NCBI RefSeq assembly: GCF_017873185.1
Contig: NZ_JAGGJX010000001.1
Coordinates: forward strand, 1,054,001-1,118,000
DNA length: 64,000 nt
Source of the DNA: Metaclostridioides mangenotii
GTDB taxonomy: Bacteria; Bacillota; Clostridia; Peptostreptococcales; Peptostreptococcaceae
Direction of reading: 5' to 3'
This document shows positions 30,902 through 40,680 of this stretch, piece after piece. Position 1 is the stretch's first letter; the number at the start of each line of letters is the position of its first letter. The notes beneath the pieces are model-generated. The model searched no databases and was not told where the DNA came from. It was given only the letters and a program-made list of their open reading frames with translations. A program made the position numbers and the translations under genes.

Positions 30902-32272
30902 ATGAAATATAGAATAGGTTTCATTACTACTGATTATTATATAAATGATTGGTTTTATAAGACTATAGATAAAATAAGCGATAAGTGCGAAGTAGATCTT
31001 ATTGTAGTAGATAATTTCGATTCTTACACAAAACTTATTAACATCTACAATGAAAATGTAAAGAAATATGATGCCTTTGTATTCAGTGGTGTTATAACGT
31101 ATTCAATGATTAAAGAAAGCATTGAATATATTGCTGTACCAATGGATTACTTAAGGCTAGGAGATAGAGATTTCTACAAATATATCTTTAAAGAATTGAT
31201 TGAAGACAGAAGCTTAGACATATCTAAAATGTTCATGGATTTTTTAAGGATGGATAACAACTACTACGATATATACTCATTGATAGACCATGAAAAGTGT
31301 CCGTATACAATTCGCGATTTCAATATTGATCAACCAGTACGCGACTTTAAAATTCTCAATGATACACTTTTAGACATTCATCTAGATTTATGGAAAAATA
31401 ACAAGATAAATTTATCAATAACTAGAAACTATATACTCAGCAATATCTTAAATGACTTAGGATACAAGTGCGTATACATGTCTCCATCATCTGAATCTAT
31501 ATTAAATACTTTTTCAAATGTGCTTAATAAATTAGAATTTGATAGATTAGATAAAAACAAACTCGCTACTGGAATTATAACAATCGACAGCACTGAGTAC
31601 AGTGATGAAAAATTTGTATTTGATAATGATGAAATTTTAGCTAGGCTTTGCAGTCTAGTTTCAGATTTATTAGTTAAAAATGGTTACTACAATATTCAGG
31701 TAATTAAAAGTTCCATGAAAATTGAAATACACACTACTAAAGACACTTTGTATAAATTAACAAACGGATATAGAGATTTCTTTATCGATGATGTACTAAA
31801 TAATATTCGCTACAACATAAATATCGGATGGGGAATAGGAAATACAAAGACACACTCTGAAAGCAATGCTAGAAATGCAAATATTAAATCAGCAGAACTT
31901 GGAGGAAATTGCACTTATATTATAGATGACACCAATCAATTGATTGGTCCGCTTTACTCAGAAAATAAAATTATCAATGCCGCTGACAGCCTTATTGTAG
32001 ATAAACTTACATCGTATATTCCACTATCGAGTGCAAATATATCTAAAATAATGTCAGTGATTGATGAGAGAGGTACAAATGAGATTACAGCCAAAATACT
32101 GTCCGACTACTTAAATGTTACACTAAGAACTGCTAATCGCATATTAAACGTACTTCACGAATCTGGAGTTGCAACATTAGCCAATTCAAATGTTTCTAAG
32201 AAACATAGAGGTCGTCCAGAGAAAGTTTATCAGATAAACTTCTCACGTATATTAAATAAAATGAGTAATTAA
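30902..32272 (+). CDS. transcriptional regulator with GGDEF/cyclohydrolase-like middle domain and C-terminal winged helix
   Basis: A 456-residue protein. The N-terminal part (MKYRIGFITTDYYINDWF, later YDAFVFSGVITYSMIKE) looks like a receptor-type alpha/beta domain. The middle (about 215-360) resembles a GGDEF or GTP cyclohydrolase III-like fold, with IGWGIGNTKTHSESNARNA but no GGDEF catalytic motif. The C-terminus is a winged helix (TNEITAKILSDYLNVTLRTANRILNVLHESGVA then HRGRPEKVYQI). It probably senses a ligand and controls the divergent M20-yjiHG operon. True start is ATG 30902: AAGGAGG lies inside the longer frame beginning at 30881. Confidence 0.78.
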   Translation: MKYRIGFITTDYYINDWFYKTIDKISDKCEVDLIVVDNFDSYTKLINIYNENVKKYDAFVFSGVITYSMIKESIEYIAVPMDYLRLGDRDFYKYIFKELIEDRSLDISKMFMDFLRMDNNYYDIYSLIDHEKCPYTIRDFNIDQPVRDFKILNDTLLDIHLDLWKNNKINLSITRNYILSNILNDLGYKCVYMSPSSESILNTFSNVLNKLEFDRLDKNKLATGIITIDSTEYSDEKFVFDNDEILARLCSLVSDLLVKNGYYNIQVIKSSMKIEIHTTKDTLYKLTNGYRDFFIDDVLNNIRYNINIGWGIGNTKTHSESNARNANIKSAELGGNCTYIIDDTNQLIGPLYSENKIINAADSLIVDKLTSYIPLSSANISKIMSVIDERGTNEITAKILSDYLNVTLRTANRILNVLHESGVATLANSNVSKKHRGRPEKVYQINFSRILNKMSN

Positions 32273-32298
32273 ATGGGCTGAGTTTTTTGAATTAAAAA

Positions 32299-32341
32299 GA
32301 GATGCCTAAAAAGTTTAATTAAATAACTTTTCAGGCATCTC
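32299..32341. terminator. bidirectional terminator between regulator and OpuC operon
   Basis: GAGATGCCT...AGGCATCTC (32299-32307 / 32333-32341) with inner AAAGTT/AACTTT pairs. On the minus strand the stem is followed by TTTTTAAT, so it serves best as the terminator of the leftward osmolyte transporter operon. Confidence 0.75.
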
Positions 32342-32467
32342 CTTATCTAAAAGGTCACTTTTGTTTTATTTATGTTCAATTGCCTAACTATTATATTTTA
32401 AATATTCACTTTGATAGTCTAATGAATACCCATGCGGAATATTTCGCTCTAATGTTCAAAATTGTAC

Positions 32468-34018
32468 CTATTTTATTAGTCCTTCTTTTACTAAGAATTC
32501 ATGAGCTACATCTTCTGGAGATTTTCCAAGTTCGTCTACTTGGTAATTAAGCTCTATCATAGTTTCTTGATCAACTTTATTAGACAACATGTTTAAAACT
32601 CTTTTAAGCTCAGGGTATTTTTCTAGAGTTTCTTCTCTAACCATCGGTGTTGCATAGTATGGTGGGAAGAATCCCTTGTCATCCTCTAGTATTTTAAGTT
32701 TGTATTTTTTGATAAGACCCTCTGTAGAGTTAGTATCTATTACTTCAGCCTCGTTATTTTCAATAGCTAGATATCTTAGACTTCCATCTACTGCTTTAAC
32801 ATCTTTAAATTTCATATCGTATAATTTTGATAATCCAATATAAGCGTCTTCTCTATTTTCAAACTCAAGTGTACATGAGAGAATCATATTCTTACTGAAT
32901 TTACTTAAGTCAGACATCGAATTTATACCGTATTTTTCTGCAACCTCTGGTTTCATAGCAAGTGTAAATGTGTTGTTATAGCCTAGAGGATCGAGCAATG
33001 TTATCTTATGTTCTTTTTCCATAAAATCTTTAGTTGTTTTATACGTTTTATCAGGATCTCTGATTATTTCATGATTCATTATATTCAATAATATAGTACC
33101 AGTATAATCGACATACATATCTAATTCTCCACTATCAAGAGCGTTAAATGTTACTGAAGATCCACCTAAGTTTAACTTTCTCTCTACATTTAAATCTGTA
33201 TGCTCCTCTACTAAATCAGCGTACATATTACCTAGAACTAATTGCTCTGTAAAGTTTTTTGAACCAATCGTTATCGTATCTTTTTTGCCAGATATCGCTG
33301 GAACTATTCCCGTAAAGATTATTGTTACAATAAGTATAACACTTACAACCTTTAAGCCTATAAAGTTCTTTTTACGTCTTTTTAGATCCAAGCCTTTTGG
33401 AGTTACTGCTATTTCTATCTGCGAGAATATATAATCGACCAAAAGTGCTAAAATGCATGAAGGTATTGCCCCTGCAAGTATCATACTGTTATTTACAGTT
33501 TGAACCCCAGAGAATACTAAGTATCCAAGCCCACCTGCTCCTATAAATGCTGCAAGTGTCATTAGTCCAACTGCTGTTACAGCCGATATTCTGACCCCTC
33601 CCATTATTATTGGTAGAGCTAGTGGAAATTGTATTCTAAATAATGTCTGATTTTTTGTAAGTCCAATACCTTTTGCAGACTCCAATACTACAGGATCAAT
33701 ACTGCTAATACCTATGTACGTATTTTTTACAATAGGTAGTAGCGAGTATATAACTACTGAAAATATAGCTGGCTTGCTTCCTATACCAAGGATAGGAACA
33801 AGTAACCCAAGTAACGCCATAGATGGAACAGCTTGTACCAAGTTTACGAAACCTAATACTATTTTTCTAAGTCTCGGAGCCCTAGATATCAAAATACCAA
33901 GAGGAACACCAACTATTATAGCTATTATTATCGCTGATGCAGTTAAGCTAATATGTTGAATAAATAACTCTATAATTTTACCTTTTTGTTGTATTAAGAA
34001 ATTAAATAAACTATCCAA
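32468..34018 (-). CDS. glycine betaine/carnitine/choline ABC transporter, fused permease and binding protein
   Basis: A 516-residue fusion. Residues about 1-210 are the permease with several membrane helices and the EAA-type loop (VVLESAKGIGLTKNQTLFRIQFPLALPIIMGG). After another membrane helix (about 225-245), residues 250-516 are the OpuAC/ProX-like substrate-binding domain (DTITIGSKNFTEQLVLGNMYADLVEEHT to YQVDELGKSPEDVAHEFLVKEGLI). The fusion displays the binding domain on the outer face. It imports compatible solutes under osmotic stress and is partnered with the ATPase gene, which it overlaps by 8 bases. Confidence 0.93.
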   Translation of the reverse strand: MDSLFNFLIQQKGKIIELFIQHISLTASAIIIAIIVGVPLGILISRAPRLRKIVLGFVNLVQAVPSMALLGLLVPILGIGSKPAIFSVVIYSLLPIVKNTYIGISSIDPVVLESAKGIGLTKNQTLFRIQFPLALPIIMGGVRISAVTAVGLMTLAAFIGAGGLGYLVFSGVQTVNNSMILAGAIPSCILALLVDYIFSQIEIAVTPKGLDLKRRKKNFIGLKVVSVILIVTIIFTGIVPAISGKKDTITIGSKNFTEQLVLGNMYADLVEEHTDLNVERKLNLGGSSVTFNALDSGELDMYVDYTGTILLNIMNHEIIRDPDKTYKTTKDFMEKEHKITLLDPLGYNNTFTLAMKPEVAEKYGINSMSDLSKFSKNMILSCTLEFENREDAYIGLSKLYDMKFKDVKAVDGSLRYLAIENNEAEVIDTNSTEGLIKKYKLKILEDDKGFFPPYYATPMVREETLEKYPELKRVLNMLSNKVDQETMIELNYQVDELGKSPEDVAHEFLVKEGLIK

Positions 34019-35147
34019 GTATACTCACCTCCATCTCAAGGAATTGTTCACTCAATACTGAAAGCAAACTACTTCGTGTGATTAACCCTACTAATGTCCC
34101 CTTAGATGAAATAACAGGCATATATCCTACTGAATTTTTATTCATGACTTCTAAGACTTCTACTAGTGTATCACTTTCATTTACATATAGTGGATCTTTT
34201 GACATTATATCTTGTAGTGTAGTAGATTTATCAAAAGTAGCTTTTATATCTTTTACTGTTACTATACCAGCCAAGTGATATTCCTTGTCTACTATCAATA
34301 AACTATCTACCTTACTAGTTCTCATTATCTCAATTCCTTGAGTAACTCTACGGTTTCCCTTAACAGATATAGGGTTTTTTATCATTATATCCTTAGCTTT
34401 TATATACTCAGGATTATCCCAAAGTCTATTTTCTCCTACAAAGTCTTTTACAAAATCATTTGCTGGTTTTCTAAGTATATTCTCAGGGGTATCAAACTGC
34501 GCTATACAACCATTTTCCATTATACAAATCTTATCTGCAATCTTTAATGCCTCATCCATATCATGAGTAACAAATATTATTGTCTTTTTTAGTTCTTCTT
34601 GAAGATTGAATAATTCCTCCTGAAGTGTAGTTCTAGTTATCGGATCTAGTGCGCTAAATGGTTCATCCATAAGTATTATATCGGCATCTGTTGCTATCGC
34701 TCTTACAACACCTATTCTCTGTTGCTGACCACCACTTAATTCTGAAGGGTATTTGTTTAAGTACTCACTACTATCTAAATCGACCATTTTAAGTAAATCT
34801 ACAGTCTTTTGCTCTATTTCCTCTATTGATTTTTCTTTCTTCAATCTTGGAATTAATTCAATATTTTCTTTAATTGTAAGATGTGGAAACAGACCTGTAT
34901 TCTGAATCACATACCCAATATTCCTTCTTAAATCTATAACATTTTGTTTTGAAATAGGTTTATCGTCAATATATATTTCTCCAGATGTTGGTTTGATTAA
35001 TTTATTTATAAGCTTTAGTGTTGTTGTCTTTCCACAACCACTAGATCCTATAAGTACAACCAACATTCCCTTATCTATCGATAGTGAAATATCCTTTAAT
35101 ATAGTCTTATTTCCAATTTTTTTCGTTACATTTTTTATCTCTATCAT
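34011..35147 (-). CDS. opuCA: osmolyte ABC transporter ATP-binding protein with CBS domains
   Basis: A 378-residue ATPase of the OpuCA/ProV type. Walker A is GSSGCGKTTTLKL (about residue 35), the signature LSGGQQQRIG (about 135), Walker B ADIILMDEPFSALDP and the H-loop FVTHD. The C-terminal 120 residues hold two CBS domains (VKGNRRVTQGIEIMRTSKVDSLLIVDKE and VNESDTLVEVLEVMNKNSVGYMPVISS), which in this family sense ionic strength or cyclic di-AMP. Cotranscribed with the fused permease gene downstream. Confidence 0.95.
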   Translation of the reverse strand: MIEIKNVTKKIGNKTILKDISLSIDKGMLVVLIGSSGCGKTTTLKLINKLIKPTSGEIYIDDKPISKQNVIDLRRNIGYVIQNTGLFPHLTIKENIELIPRLKKEKSIEEIEQKTVDLLKMVDLDSSEYLNKYPSELSGGQQQRIGVVRAIATDADIILMDEPFSALDPITRTTLQEELFNLQEELKKTIIFVTHDMDEALKIADKICIMENGCIAQFDTPENILRKPANDFVKDFVGENRLWDNPEYIKAKDIMIKNPISVKGNRRVTQGIEIMRTSKVDSLLIVDKEYHLAGIVTVKDIKATFDKSTTLQDIMSKDPLYVNESDTLVEVLEVMNKNSVGYMPVISSKGTLVGLITRSSLLSVLSEQFLEMEVSILG

Positions 35148-35209
35148 ATAAAATCATCTCCTCTTGCCGCTACAAACAACCTTATTTAATAATATAAGTT
35201 GTTTAAATG

Positions 35210-35237
35210 ATTATAACATAATGAGTTAATTATGCAA
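35210..35237 (-). promoter_or_regulatory. promoter of the opuC-type operon
   Basis: Minus strand: TTGCAT (35237-35232), 16-bp spacer, TATAAT (35215-35210) with an upstream TG (TGTTATAAT), an extended -10 promoter, 62 nt before the ATPase start. The rest of 35238-35330 is A+T-rich with nothing else recognisable. Confidence 0.75.
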
Positions 35238-35334
35238 ATAAAAGCAATGTAATACATCTCTAACTTTAAAGTATTTTCGAATATAATTTAAACATAATTC
35301 AAATATTATTTACCTATAAACTTTTTTATGACAT

Positions 35335-35425
35335 AAAAAAACTGATTAAATCATTGTGTTTCGCGGCACTTTGTTTCATACCATAACAGGCCGTGGAGCG
35401 AATCCAATAATTCAATCAGTTTTGT
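35335..35425 (-). terminator. long imperfect palindrome, terminator of the fatty acid operon
   Basis: AAAAACTGATT (35336-35346) pairs with AATCAGTTTT (35414-35423); inside, ATTG/CAAT and TTCGC/GCGAA pairs continue the stem around a G+C-rich core. On the minus strand the stem ends in a run of seven T. It closes the fapR-to-fabF operon. The 90-nt size is unusual for a terminator. Confidence 0.7.
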
Positions 35426-35435
35426 AAAAATTTCC

Positions 35436-36674
35436 TTAGTATTTTTTAAATGCTAATGTTGCATTGTGACCACCAAAACCTAATGAGTTTGATAGAGCGT
35501 ATTTGACTTCTCTTTCTCTTCCTACATTGGCAATATAATCTAAATCAAGTTCTTCATCTTGATTATCTAGATTTATTGTAGGCGGCACATATCCTTCGTC
35601 TATACTAAGTGCACATACAACGGCTTCTATTGCCCCTGAGGCTCCTAGTAAGTGTCCTGTCATAGATTTTGTCGATGACACACATAAATCGTACGCTTTG
35701 TCCCCAAAGACAGACTTTATAGCCATTGTCTCGAACTTATCATTATATGGAGTTGATGTACCATGCGCGTTTATATAATCTACATCACCTATATCTATAT
35801 TTCCATCATCTATTGCCATCTGCATAGATCTAGCTGCGCCTTCACCATTTTCAGCAGGTGTAGTTATATGATACGCATCTGCAGTAGATCCATATCCTAC
35901 AACCTCAGCGTAAATCTTTGCTCCCCTATTTAAAGCGTGATCTAATTCTTCAAGAATAAGTATCCCTGCTCCCTCTCCCATTACAAACCCATCTCTGTCT
36001 TTGTCAAATGGGCGAGATGCAGCCTTTGGATCGTCATTTCTAACAGACATCGCCTTCATATTACAGAATCCTGAAAATGCAAGACCTGTAACAGCAGCTT
36101 CTGAACCTCCAGATACCATTAAATCAGCATCGCCTCTTTGTATTATCTTAAAGGCATCTCCAATTGAGTGAGTTCCTGATGAACAAGCCGTACACACATT
36201 TGTATTTGGTCCCTTTGCACCTAAGAATATCGATACTTGGCCTGCTGCCATATTACCGATCATCATTGGAACAAAGAATGGGCTTACTCTTTTATTTCCT
36301 TTTTCTAACATAATCTTGTGTTGTGTCTCTATTGTTTCCACTCCACCTATACCAGACCCTATTATAACTCCAAATCTATATTGATCTATTTTTTCTAAGT
36401 CTAGTTTAGAATCTTCAACAGCCATCTTTGCAGAGGCAATTGCATATTGTGTGAATCTATCTATTCTCTTTACTTCTTTTTTGCTTATAAACTGCTCTGG
36501 ATCAAAGTTCTTTACTTCTCCAGCTATTTGTGTTTGGTATGTGCTAGCATCAAATTTAGTTATTGTATCTATTCCAGATACTCCTGATTTGATGTTCTTC
36601 CAGAATTCATCTTTGTCATTTCCAACTGGTGTAACACATCCAAGCCCAGTTATAACTACTCTTCTATTGTTCAT
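35436..36674 (-). CDS. fabF: 3-oxoacyl-[ACP] synthase II
   Basis: A 412-residue condensing enzyme that elongates acyl-ACP with malonyl-ACP. The Cys-His-His triad is visible as [15 protein letters not shown] (Cys near 164), [13 protein letters not shown] (His) and [14 protein letters not shown] (His), with the C-terminal [12 protein letters not shown]. Length is normal. Last gene of the operon, with GGAGG before ATG 36674. Confidence 0.97.
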   Translation of the reverse strand: MNNRRVVITGLGCVTPVGNDKDEFWKNIKSGVSGIDTITKFDASTYQTQIAGEVKNFDPEQFISKKEVKRIDRFTQYAIASAKMAVEDSKLDLEKIDQYRFGVIIGSGIGGVETIETQHKIMLEKGNKRVSPFFVPMMIGNMAAGQVSIFLGAKGPNTNVCTACSSGTHSIGDAFKIIQRGDADLMVSGGSEAAVTGLAFSGFCNMKAMSVRNDDPKAASRPFDKDRDGFVMGEGAGILILEELDHALNRGAKIYAEVVGYGSTADAYHITTPAENGEGAARSMQMAIDDGNIDIGDVDYINAHGTSTPYNDKFETMAIKSVFGDKAYDLCVSSTKSMTGHLLGASGAIEAVVCALSIDEGYVPPTINLDNQDEELDLDYIANVGREREVKYALSNSLGFGGHNATLAFKKY

Positions 36675-36704
36675 AGAATACCTCCACTATTTGTCAGCCT
36701 ACTA

Positions 36705-36929
36705 CTATTTTTGTGATTCGATATATTTAACTATATCTCCGATTGACTTAAAGTTTTCAGCATCTTCATCTGGTATTTCTAATTCGAATTCGTCTTCAAG
36801 AGCCATTATTATTTCTACAGCGTCTAGTGAATCCGCCTCTAAATCTTTCATTAGTGATGTTTCTGCTGTTATTACCTTATCTTCTACACCTAATTGGTCT
36901 ATTATTATTTCTACAACTTTATCAAACAT
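36705..36929 (-). CDS. acpP: acyl carrier protein
   Basis: A 74-residue acidic ACP. The phosphopantetheine attachment serine is in DLEADSLDAVEIIMALEDEFE (DSL motif). It carries growing acyl chains between the Fab enzymes encoded around it. AGGAGG precedes ATG 36929. Confidence 0.97.
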   Translation of the reverse strand: MFDKVVEIIIDQLGVEDKVITAETSLMKDLEADSLDAVEIIMALEDEFELEIPDEDAENFKSIGDIVKYIESQK

Positions 36930-37016
36930 TATGTTTCCTCCTAATTTTCTATTTAATATATTTTAATTAAAATAACTTTTTCAAGTTATCATGTTACCAT
37001 TTCACAATTCTATTGT

Positions 37017-37766
37017 CTACTGCATTACCATCCCGCCGTCTACATTTATAACTTGGCCAGTTATATATTCAGACATATCACTTGCTAAGAATGCAACTAA
37101 GTTTGCAACATCTTCCGGCTTTCCAAAAGTTTTTTTAGGAATATTAGCAAGCATTGATTTTTTTATATCTTCTGATAGTACTTGAGTCATATCTGTATCG
37201 ATAAATCCAGGTGCTACTGCATTAATATTTATATTTCTAGATGCAAGCTCTCTAGCAGACGCCTTAGTAAATCCTATAACTCCTGCTTTTGATGCACAGT
37301 AGTTTGTCTGTCCTGGATTTCCCATAATTCCAACTATAGATGCCATGTTTATAACTTTACCATACTTTTTCTTCATCATGTACTTAGTAGCAGCTTTTGT
37401 ACAGTTGAAAACTCCTTTTAAGTTAATATCTATTACTTTATCAAAGTCCTCTTCCTTCATTCTCATAAGAAGCCCATCTCTTGTTATACCAGCATTGTTT
37501 ACTAGTATATCTATTTTTCCGAATTCCTTTACTACTGAGTCCATCATTTCAGCTACTTGATCTGATTTAGATACGTCACACTGTACAACCAAGCACTTAA
37601 CTCCCATACCTTCTATCTCAGATTTAGTAATATTCGCCTGTTCTTCGTTTGAAGTATAGTTGATCACTACATCGGCTCCTAAAGATGCCAGCTTTTTAGC
37701 AACTTCTTTACCTATACCACGTGATCCCCCTGTAACAACGGCTGTTCTATCTATAAAATTCATCAT
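37017..37766 (-). CDS. fabG: 3-oxoacyl-[ACP] reductase
   Basis: A 249-residue short-chain dehydrogenase. NADPH-binding VTGGSRGIGKEVAKKLA, NNAG (LVNNAGITRDGLLMRM), catalytic Ser (NMASIVGIMG) and the Y-x-x-x-K motif (YCASKAGVIGFTK) are all present; the C-terminus has GQVINVDGGMVM. It reduces 3-oxoacyl-ACP in each elongation cycle. Its start overlaps the fabD stop. Confidence 0.97.
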   Translation of the reverse strand: MMNFIDRTAVVTGGSRGIGKEVAKKLASLGADVVINYTSNEEQANITKSEIEGMGVKCLVVQCDVSKSDQVAEMMDSVVKEFGKIDILVNNAGITRDGLLMRMKEEDFDKVIDINLKGVFNCTKAATKYMMKKKYGKVINMASIVGIMGNPGQTNYCASKAGVIGFTKASARELASRNININAVAPGFIDTDMTQVLSEDIKKSMLANIPKKTFGKPEDVANLVAFLASDMSEYITGQVINVDGGMVMQ

Positions 37767-38716
37767 TAGATTTCCCCATTTCTATAGTTATTTACAAATT
37801 TATCAAAAGAATCTATGCCATCAATATTGTGAATTTCTACTTTTGCATCTTTTTGTGAGGATATTTTCTTTATAAATGCTTTAAGTGTTTTTCCTGGACC
37901 GATTTCAATAAATGTATCGTAACCTTCATCTATAAGTTTAGATATTGAATCCTCCCAAAGCACTGATGAACTAACTTGTTTCACTAAAAGTTCTTTGCAA
38001 TTTCCATTGTAGTAGCCAGCATTGACATTTGATACTACTTTTATGCTAGAATCTTTTATATTCACCTTATCCAACTCCAAAGACAGCTTCTCTCCCGCTT
38101 CTTTTAACATAGACGAGTGAAATGGACCGCTTACACTTAGCTCGACAGCTCTCTTAGCTCCACTATCTTTACATTTTTCCATAGCTTCGCGAACTTTTTC
38201 TGTCTCACCTGAAATCACTATCTGACCTGGAGAATTGTAGTTTGCAACTTCTACAACCCCTCCTTTTATTTCATCTATTATCTTTTTTAAAGGCTCTCTT
38301 TCCATACCTAAAATCGCTGCCATAGTACCTTTTCCAAGAGGTACAGTTTCTTGCATGTACTTTCCTCTTTTTTTAACAAGCTTTACAGCATCGCTGAAAT
38401 CTAGTACACCAGCTGTAACAAGCGCGCTGTATTCACCTAAAGACAATCCCAGGCAAACATCAAATTCTAGATCTATTTCACTTTTTAAGGCTTCATAAGC
38501 TGCTATACTGTGTATCAATATCGCAGGCTGAGTATTTTCTGTTTTTGAAAGCTCTTCATCTGGACCTTCAAACATTATAGTTTTAATATTCATGTTGAGA
38601 TTCTCACACGCAGTGTCCACTATATTTTTAGCTATAGCGTTACCTTCATACAGATCCTTTGCCATACCTGTATACTGTGCTCCTTGACCTGGAAATACTA
38701 GTGCTATTTTTGCCAT
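37766..38716 (-). CDS. fabD: malonyl-CoA:ACP transacylase
   Basis: A 316-residue acyltransferase. N-terminal FPGQGAQYTGMAKDLY and the active-site GLSLGEYSALVTAG (Ser nucleophile) with a later GPFHSSML (catalytic His) identify it. It loads malonate on ACP. Stop overlaps fabG start; TAGGAGG before ATG 38716. Confidence 0.97.
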   Translation of the reverse strand: MAKIALVFPGQGAQYTGMAKDLYEGNAIAKNIVDTACENLNMNIKTIMFEGPDEELSKTENTQPAILIHSIAAYEALKSEIDLEFDVCLGLSLGEYSALVTAGVLDFSDAVKLVKKRGKYMQETVPLGKGTMAAILGMEREPLKKIIDEIKGGVVEVANYNSPGQIVISGETEKVREAMEKCKDSGAKRAVELSVSGPFHSSMLKEAGEKLSLELDKVNIKDSSIKVVSNVNAGYYNGNCKELLVKQVSSSVLWEDSISKLIDEGYDTFIEIGPGKTLKAFIKKISSQKDAKVEIHNIDGIDSFDKFVNNYRNGEI

Positions 38717-38726
38717 AACATTCCTC

Positions 38727-39656
38727 CTATAAATTTATGTTAGGCATTACTTCTTTTGCCTTTTTAACTAAATCTTGAACTATCTCTTCACATGGTTTTA
38801 TATCTTTAACCATTGCAGCTATTTGACCTGCCATAAATGATCCCTTATCTTTATCACCATCTACAGTAGCCAATCTTAGTGCACCTACACCCTTTGCTTC
38901 TAATTCTTCTGGTGTAGCACCTGCTGCTTCCATTTTAATAAATTCTTTTGATAATTTATTTTTTAAAGTTCTTACTGGATGTCCTGTTACTCTTCCAGTT
39001 ACTACTGCATCTCTATCCTTAGCTTTTATAACAAGTTGTTTGTAGTTTTCATGAGCTGTACACTCATCACTACATATAAATCTTGTTCCGATTTGAGCAC
39101 CTTGAGCACCTAAAGCAAATGATGCTGCTATTCCTCTACCGTCAGCTATTCCTCCAGCTGCTATAACTGGTATGCTAACACTGTCTGATATCTGAGGTAT
39201 AAGTACCATCGTTGTAACTTCACCTATATGTCCACCAGCTTCTGTTCCTTCAGCTATAACTGCTGTAGCTCCAAATCTTTCCATTCTCTGAGCTAGTGCT
39301 GTAGTCGGAACTACAGGTATTACCTTTACTCCTGCTTCTTTTAATCTATCCATATGTTTTGCAGGGTTTCCCGCTCCTGTTGTTATTACTTGAATCTTTT
39401 CTTCTATTACTAAGTCTATAATGTCATCTGCAAATGGAGAAAGTAGCATTACATTTACTCCAAAAGTTTTGTTAGTTAATTTTCTACAGTTATCAATCTC
39501 ATTTTTTATAACTTCTTTAGGTGCATTGCCAGCGGCTATTATTCCTAACCCTCCTGCATTTGATACTGCAGCAGCAAGAGGCGCATTTGCAACCCAAGCC
39601 ATTCCACCTTGTATTATAGGGTATTTAATATCCAATAATTCACATATTCTATTCAT
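38727..39656 (-). CDS. fabK: enoyl-[ACP] reductase, flavin-dependent FabK type
   Basis: A 309-residue FMN-dependent enoyl reductase of the FabK/nitronate monooxygenase fold: YPIIQGGMAWVANAPLAAAVSNAGGLGII at the N-terminus, TTALAQRMERFGATAVIAEGTEAGGHIGE with the catalytic-region His, and the phosphate-binding IAAGGIADGRGIAASFALGAQGAQIGTRF. This is the triclosan-insensitive alternative to FabI, usual in Clostridia and streptococci. Between fabH and fabD in the operon. Confidence 0.96.
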   Translation of the reverse strand: MNRICELLDIKYPIIQGGMAWVANAPLAAAVSNAGGLGIIAAGNAPKEVIKNEIDNCRKLTNKTFGVNVMLLSPFADDIIDLVIEEKIQVITTGAGNPAKHMDRLKEAGVKVIPVVPTTALAQRMERFGATAVIAEGTEAGGHIGEVTTMVLIPQISDSVSIPVIAAGGIADGRGIAASFALGAQGAQIGTRFICSDECTAHENYKQLVIKAKDRDAVVTGRVTGHPVRTLKNKLSKEFIKMEAAGATPEELEAKGVGALRLATVDGDKDKGSFMAGQIAAMVKDIKPCEEIVQDLVKKAKEVMPNINL

Positions 39657-39668
39657 AAATAACCTCCC

Positions 39669-40655
39669 TTATAATGTCCATTCGATTACCGACGATCCCC
39701 ATGTAAGACCCCCACCAAATCCAACTACCACTATCTTATCACCTTTTTTTATTTTTCCTTCTCTATATGCTTCATCTAAGGCTACTGGTATAGAAGCAGC
39801 TGACATGTTTCCATATTTATCTAAATTTACAAATACACTGTCCATGCTAAGTCCCAATCTCTTAGCCGATGCCTCTATTATCCTCGCATTTGCTTGATGA
39901 GGTACGTATAAATCTATATCTTTTGCTTCCAAATTTGCTTTTTCTATTGCTATTTGAGAAGTTTCTGCCATCTTTCTCACTGCAAATTTGAACACATCGC
40001 TACCAGCCATGTGTATTGTATGCATGTTGTTCTGTACAGTATCTTGACTTGCTTTATTTCTTGAACCACCTGCTGGTATTTTAAGATAGTCTTTTCCTTT
40101 ACCATCTGCTCCTAGGTATGTAGAAAGTATTCCGCCGTCTTCGACTCTACCAACTACAGCAGCACCTGATCCATCACCAAACAGCACAGATGTAGCTCTG
40201 TCTTCATAGTTTAAAACTCTTGAACTAGTTTCTGATCCAACAACAAGAATATTTTTGTAAGTGTCGTTTTCCACAAACTGTTTTGCAATAGTAAGAGCGT
40301 ATACAAAACCTGTGCAAGCGGCTGAAATGTCAAATGCAGCAGCATTAACTGCACCAATTCCTTCTTGAACTATACAAGCTGTCGACGGTAAGAGCATATC
40401 AGGAGTAAGAGTAGCTAAAATTATAAGGTCTATATCTTCAGGAGCCAAATTGGCACATTCTAAAGCCTTTAATGAAGCTTTTATAGCTAAGTCAGATGTA
40501 GCTTCTTCTTCAGCTGCAACTCTTCTCTCTTTTATCCCTGTTCTAGTTGTAATCCATTCATTAGATGTATCCATAATACCTTCAAAGTAAAAGTTATCAA
40601 CACATTTTTCGGGTAAATAGCTTCCAACCCCTAATATTCCAGATTTTATCTTCAT
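39669..40655 (-). CDS. fabH: 3-oxoacyl-[ACP] synthase III
   Basis: A 328-residue initiating condensing enzyme. Active-site Cys is in DISAACTGFVYAL (about residue 112), His in PHQANARIIEA and Asn in YGNMSAASIPVAL, followed by GFGGGLTWGS. It condenses acetyl- or branched acyl-CoA with malonyl-ACP. I take ATG 40655 (MKIKSGILG...), after GGAGG, instead of the longer frame that overlaps plsX. Confidence 0.96.
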   Translation of the reverse strand: MKIKSGILGVGSYLPEKCVDNFYFEGIMDTSNEWITTRTGIKERRVAAEEEATSDLAIKASLKALECANLAPEDIDLIILATLTPDMLLPSTACIVQEGIGAVNAAAFDISAACTGFVYALTIAKQFVENDTYKNILVVGSETSSRVLNYEDRATSVLFGDGSGAAVVGRVEDGGILSTYLGADGKGKDYLKIPAGGSRNKASQDTVQNNMHTIHMAGSDVFKFAVRKMAETSQIAIEKANLEAKDIDLYVPHQANARIIEASAKRLGLSMDSVFVNLDKYGNMSAASIPVALDEAYREGKIKKGDKIVVVGFGGGLTWGSSVIEWTL

Positions 40656-40680
40656 AACTATATTAAACCTCCAAAGAGCT

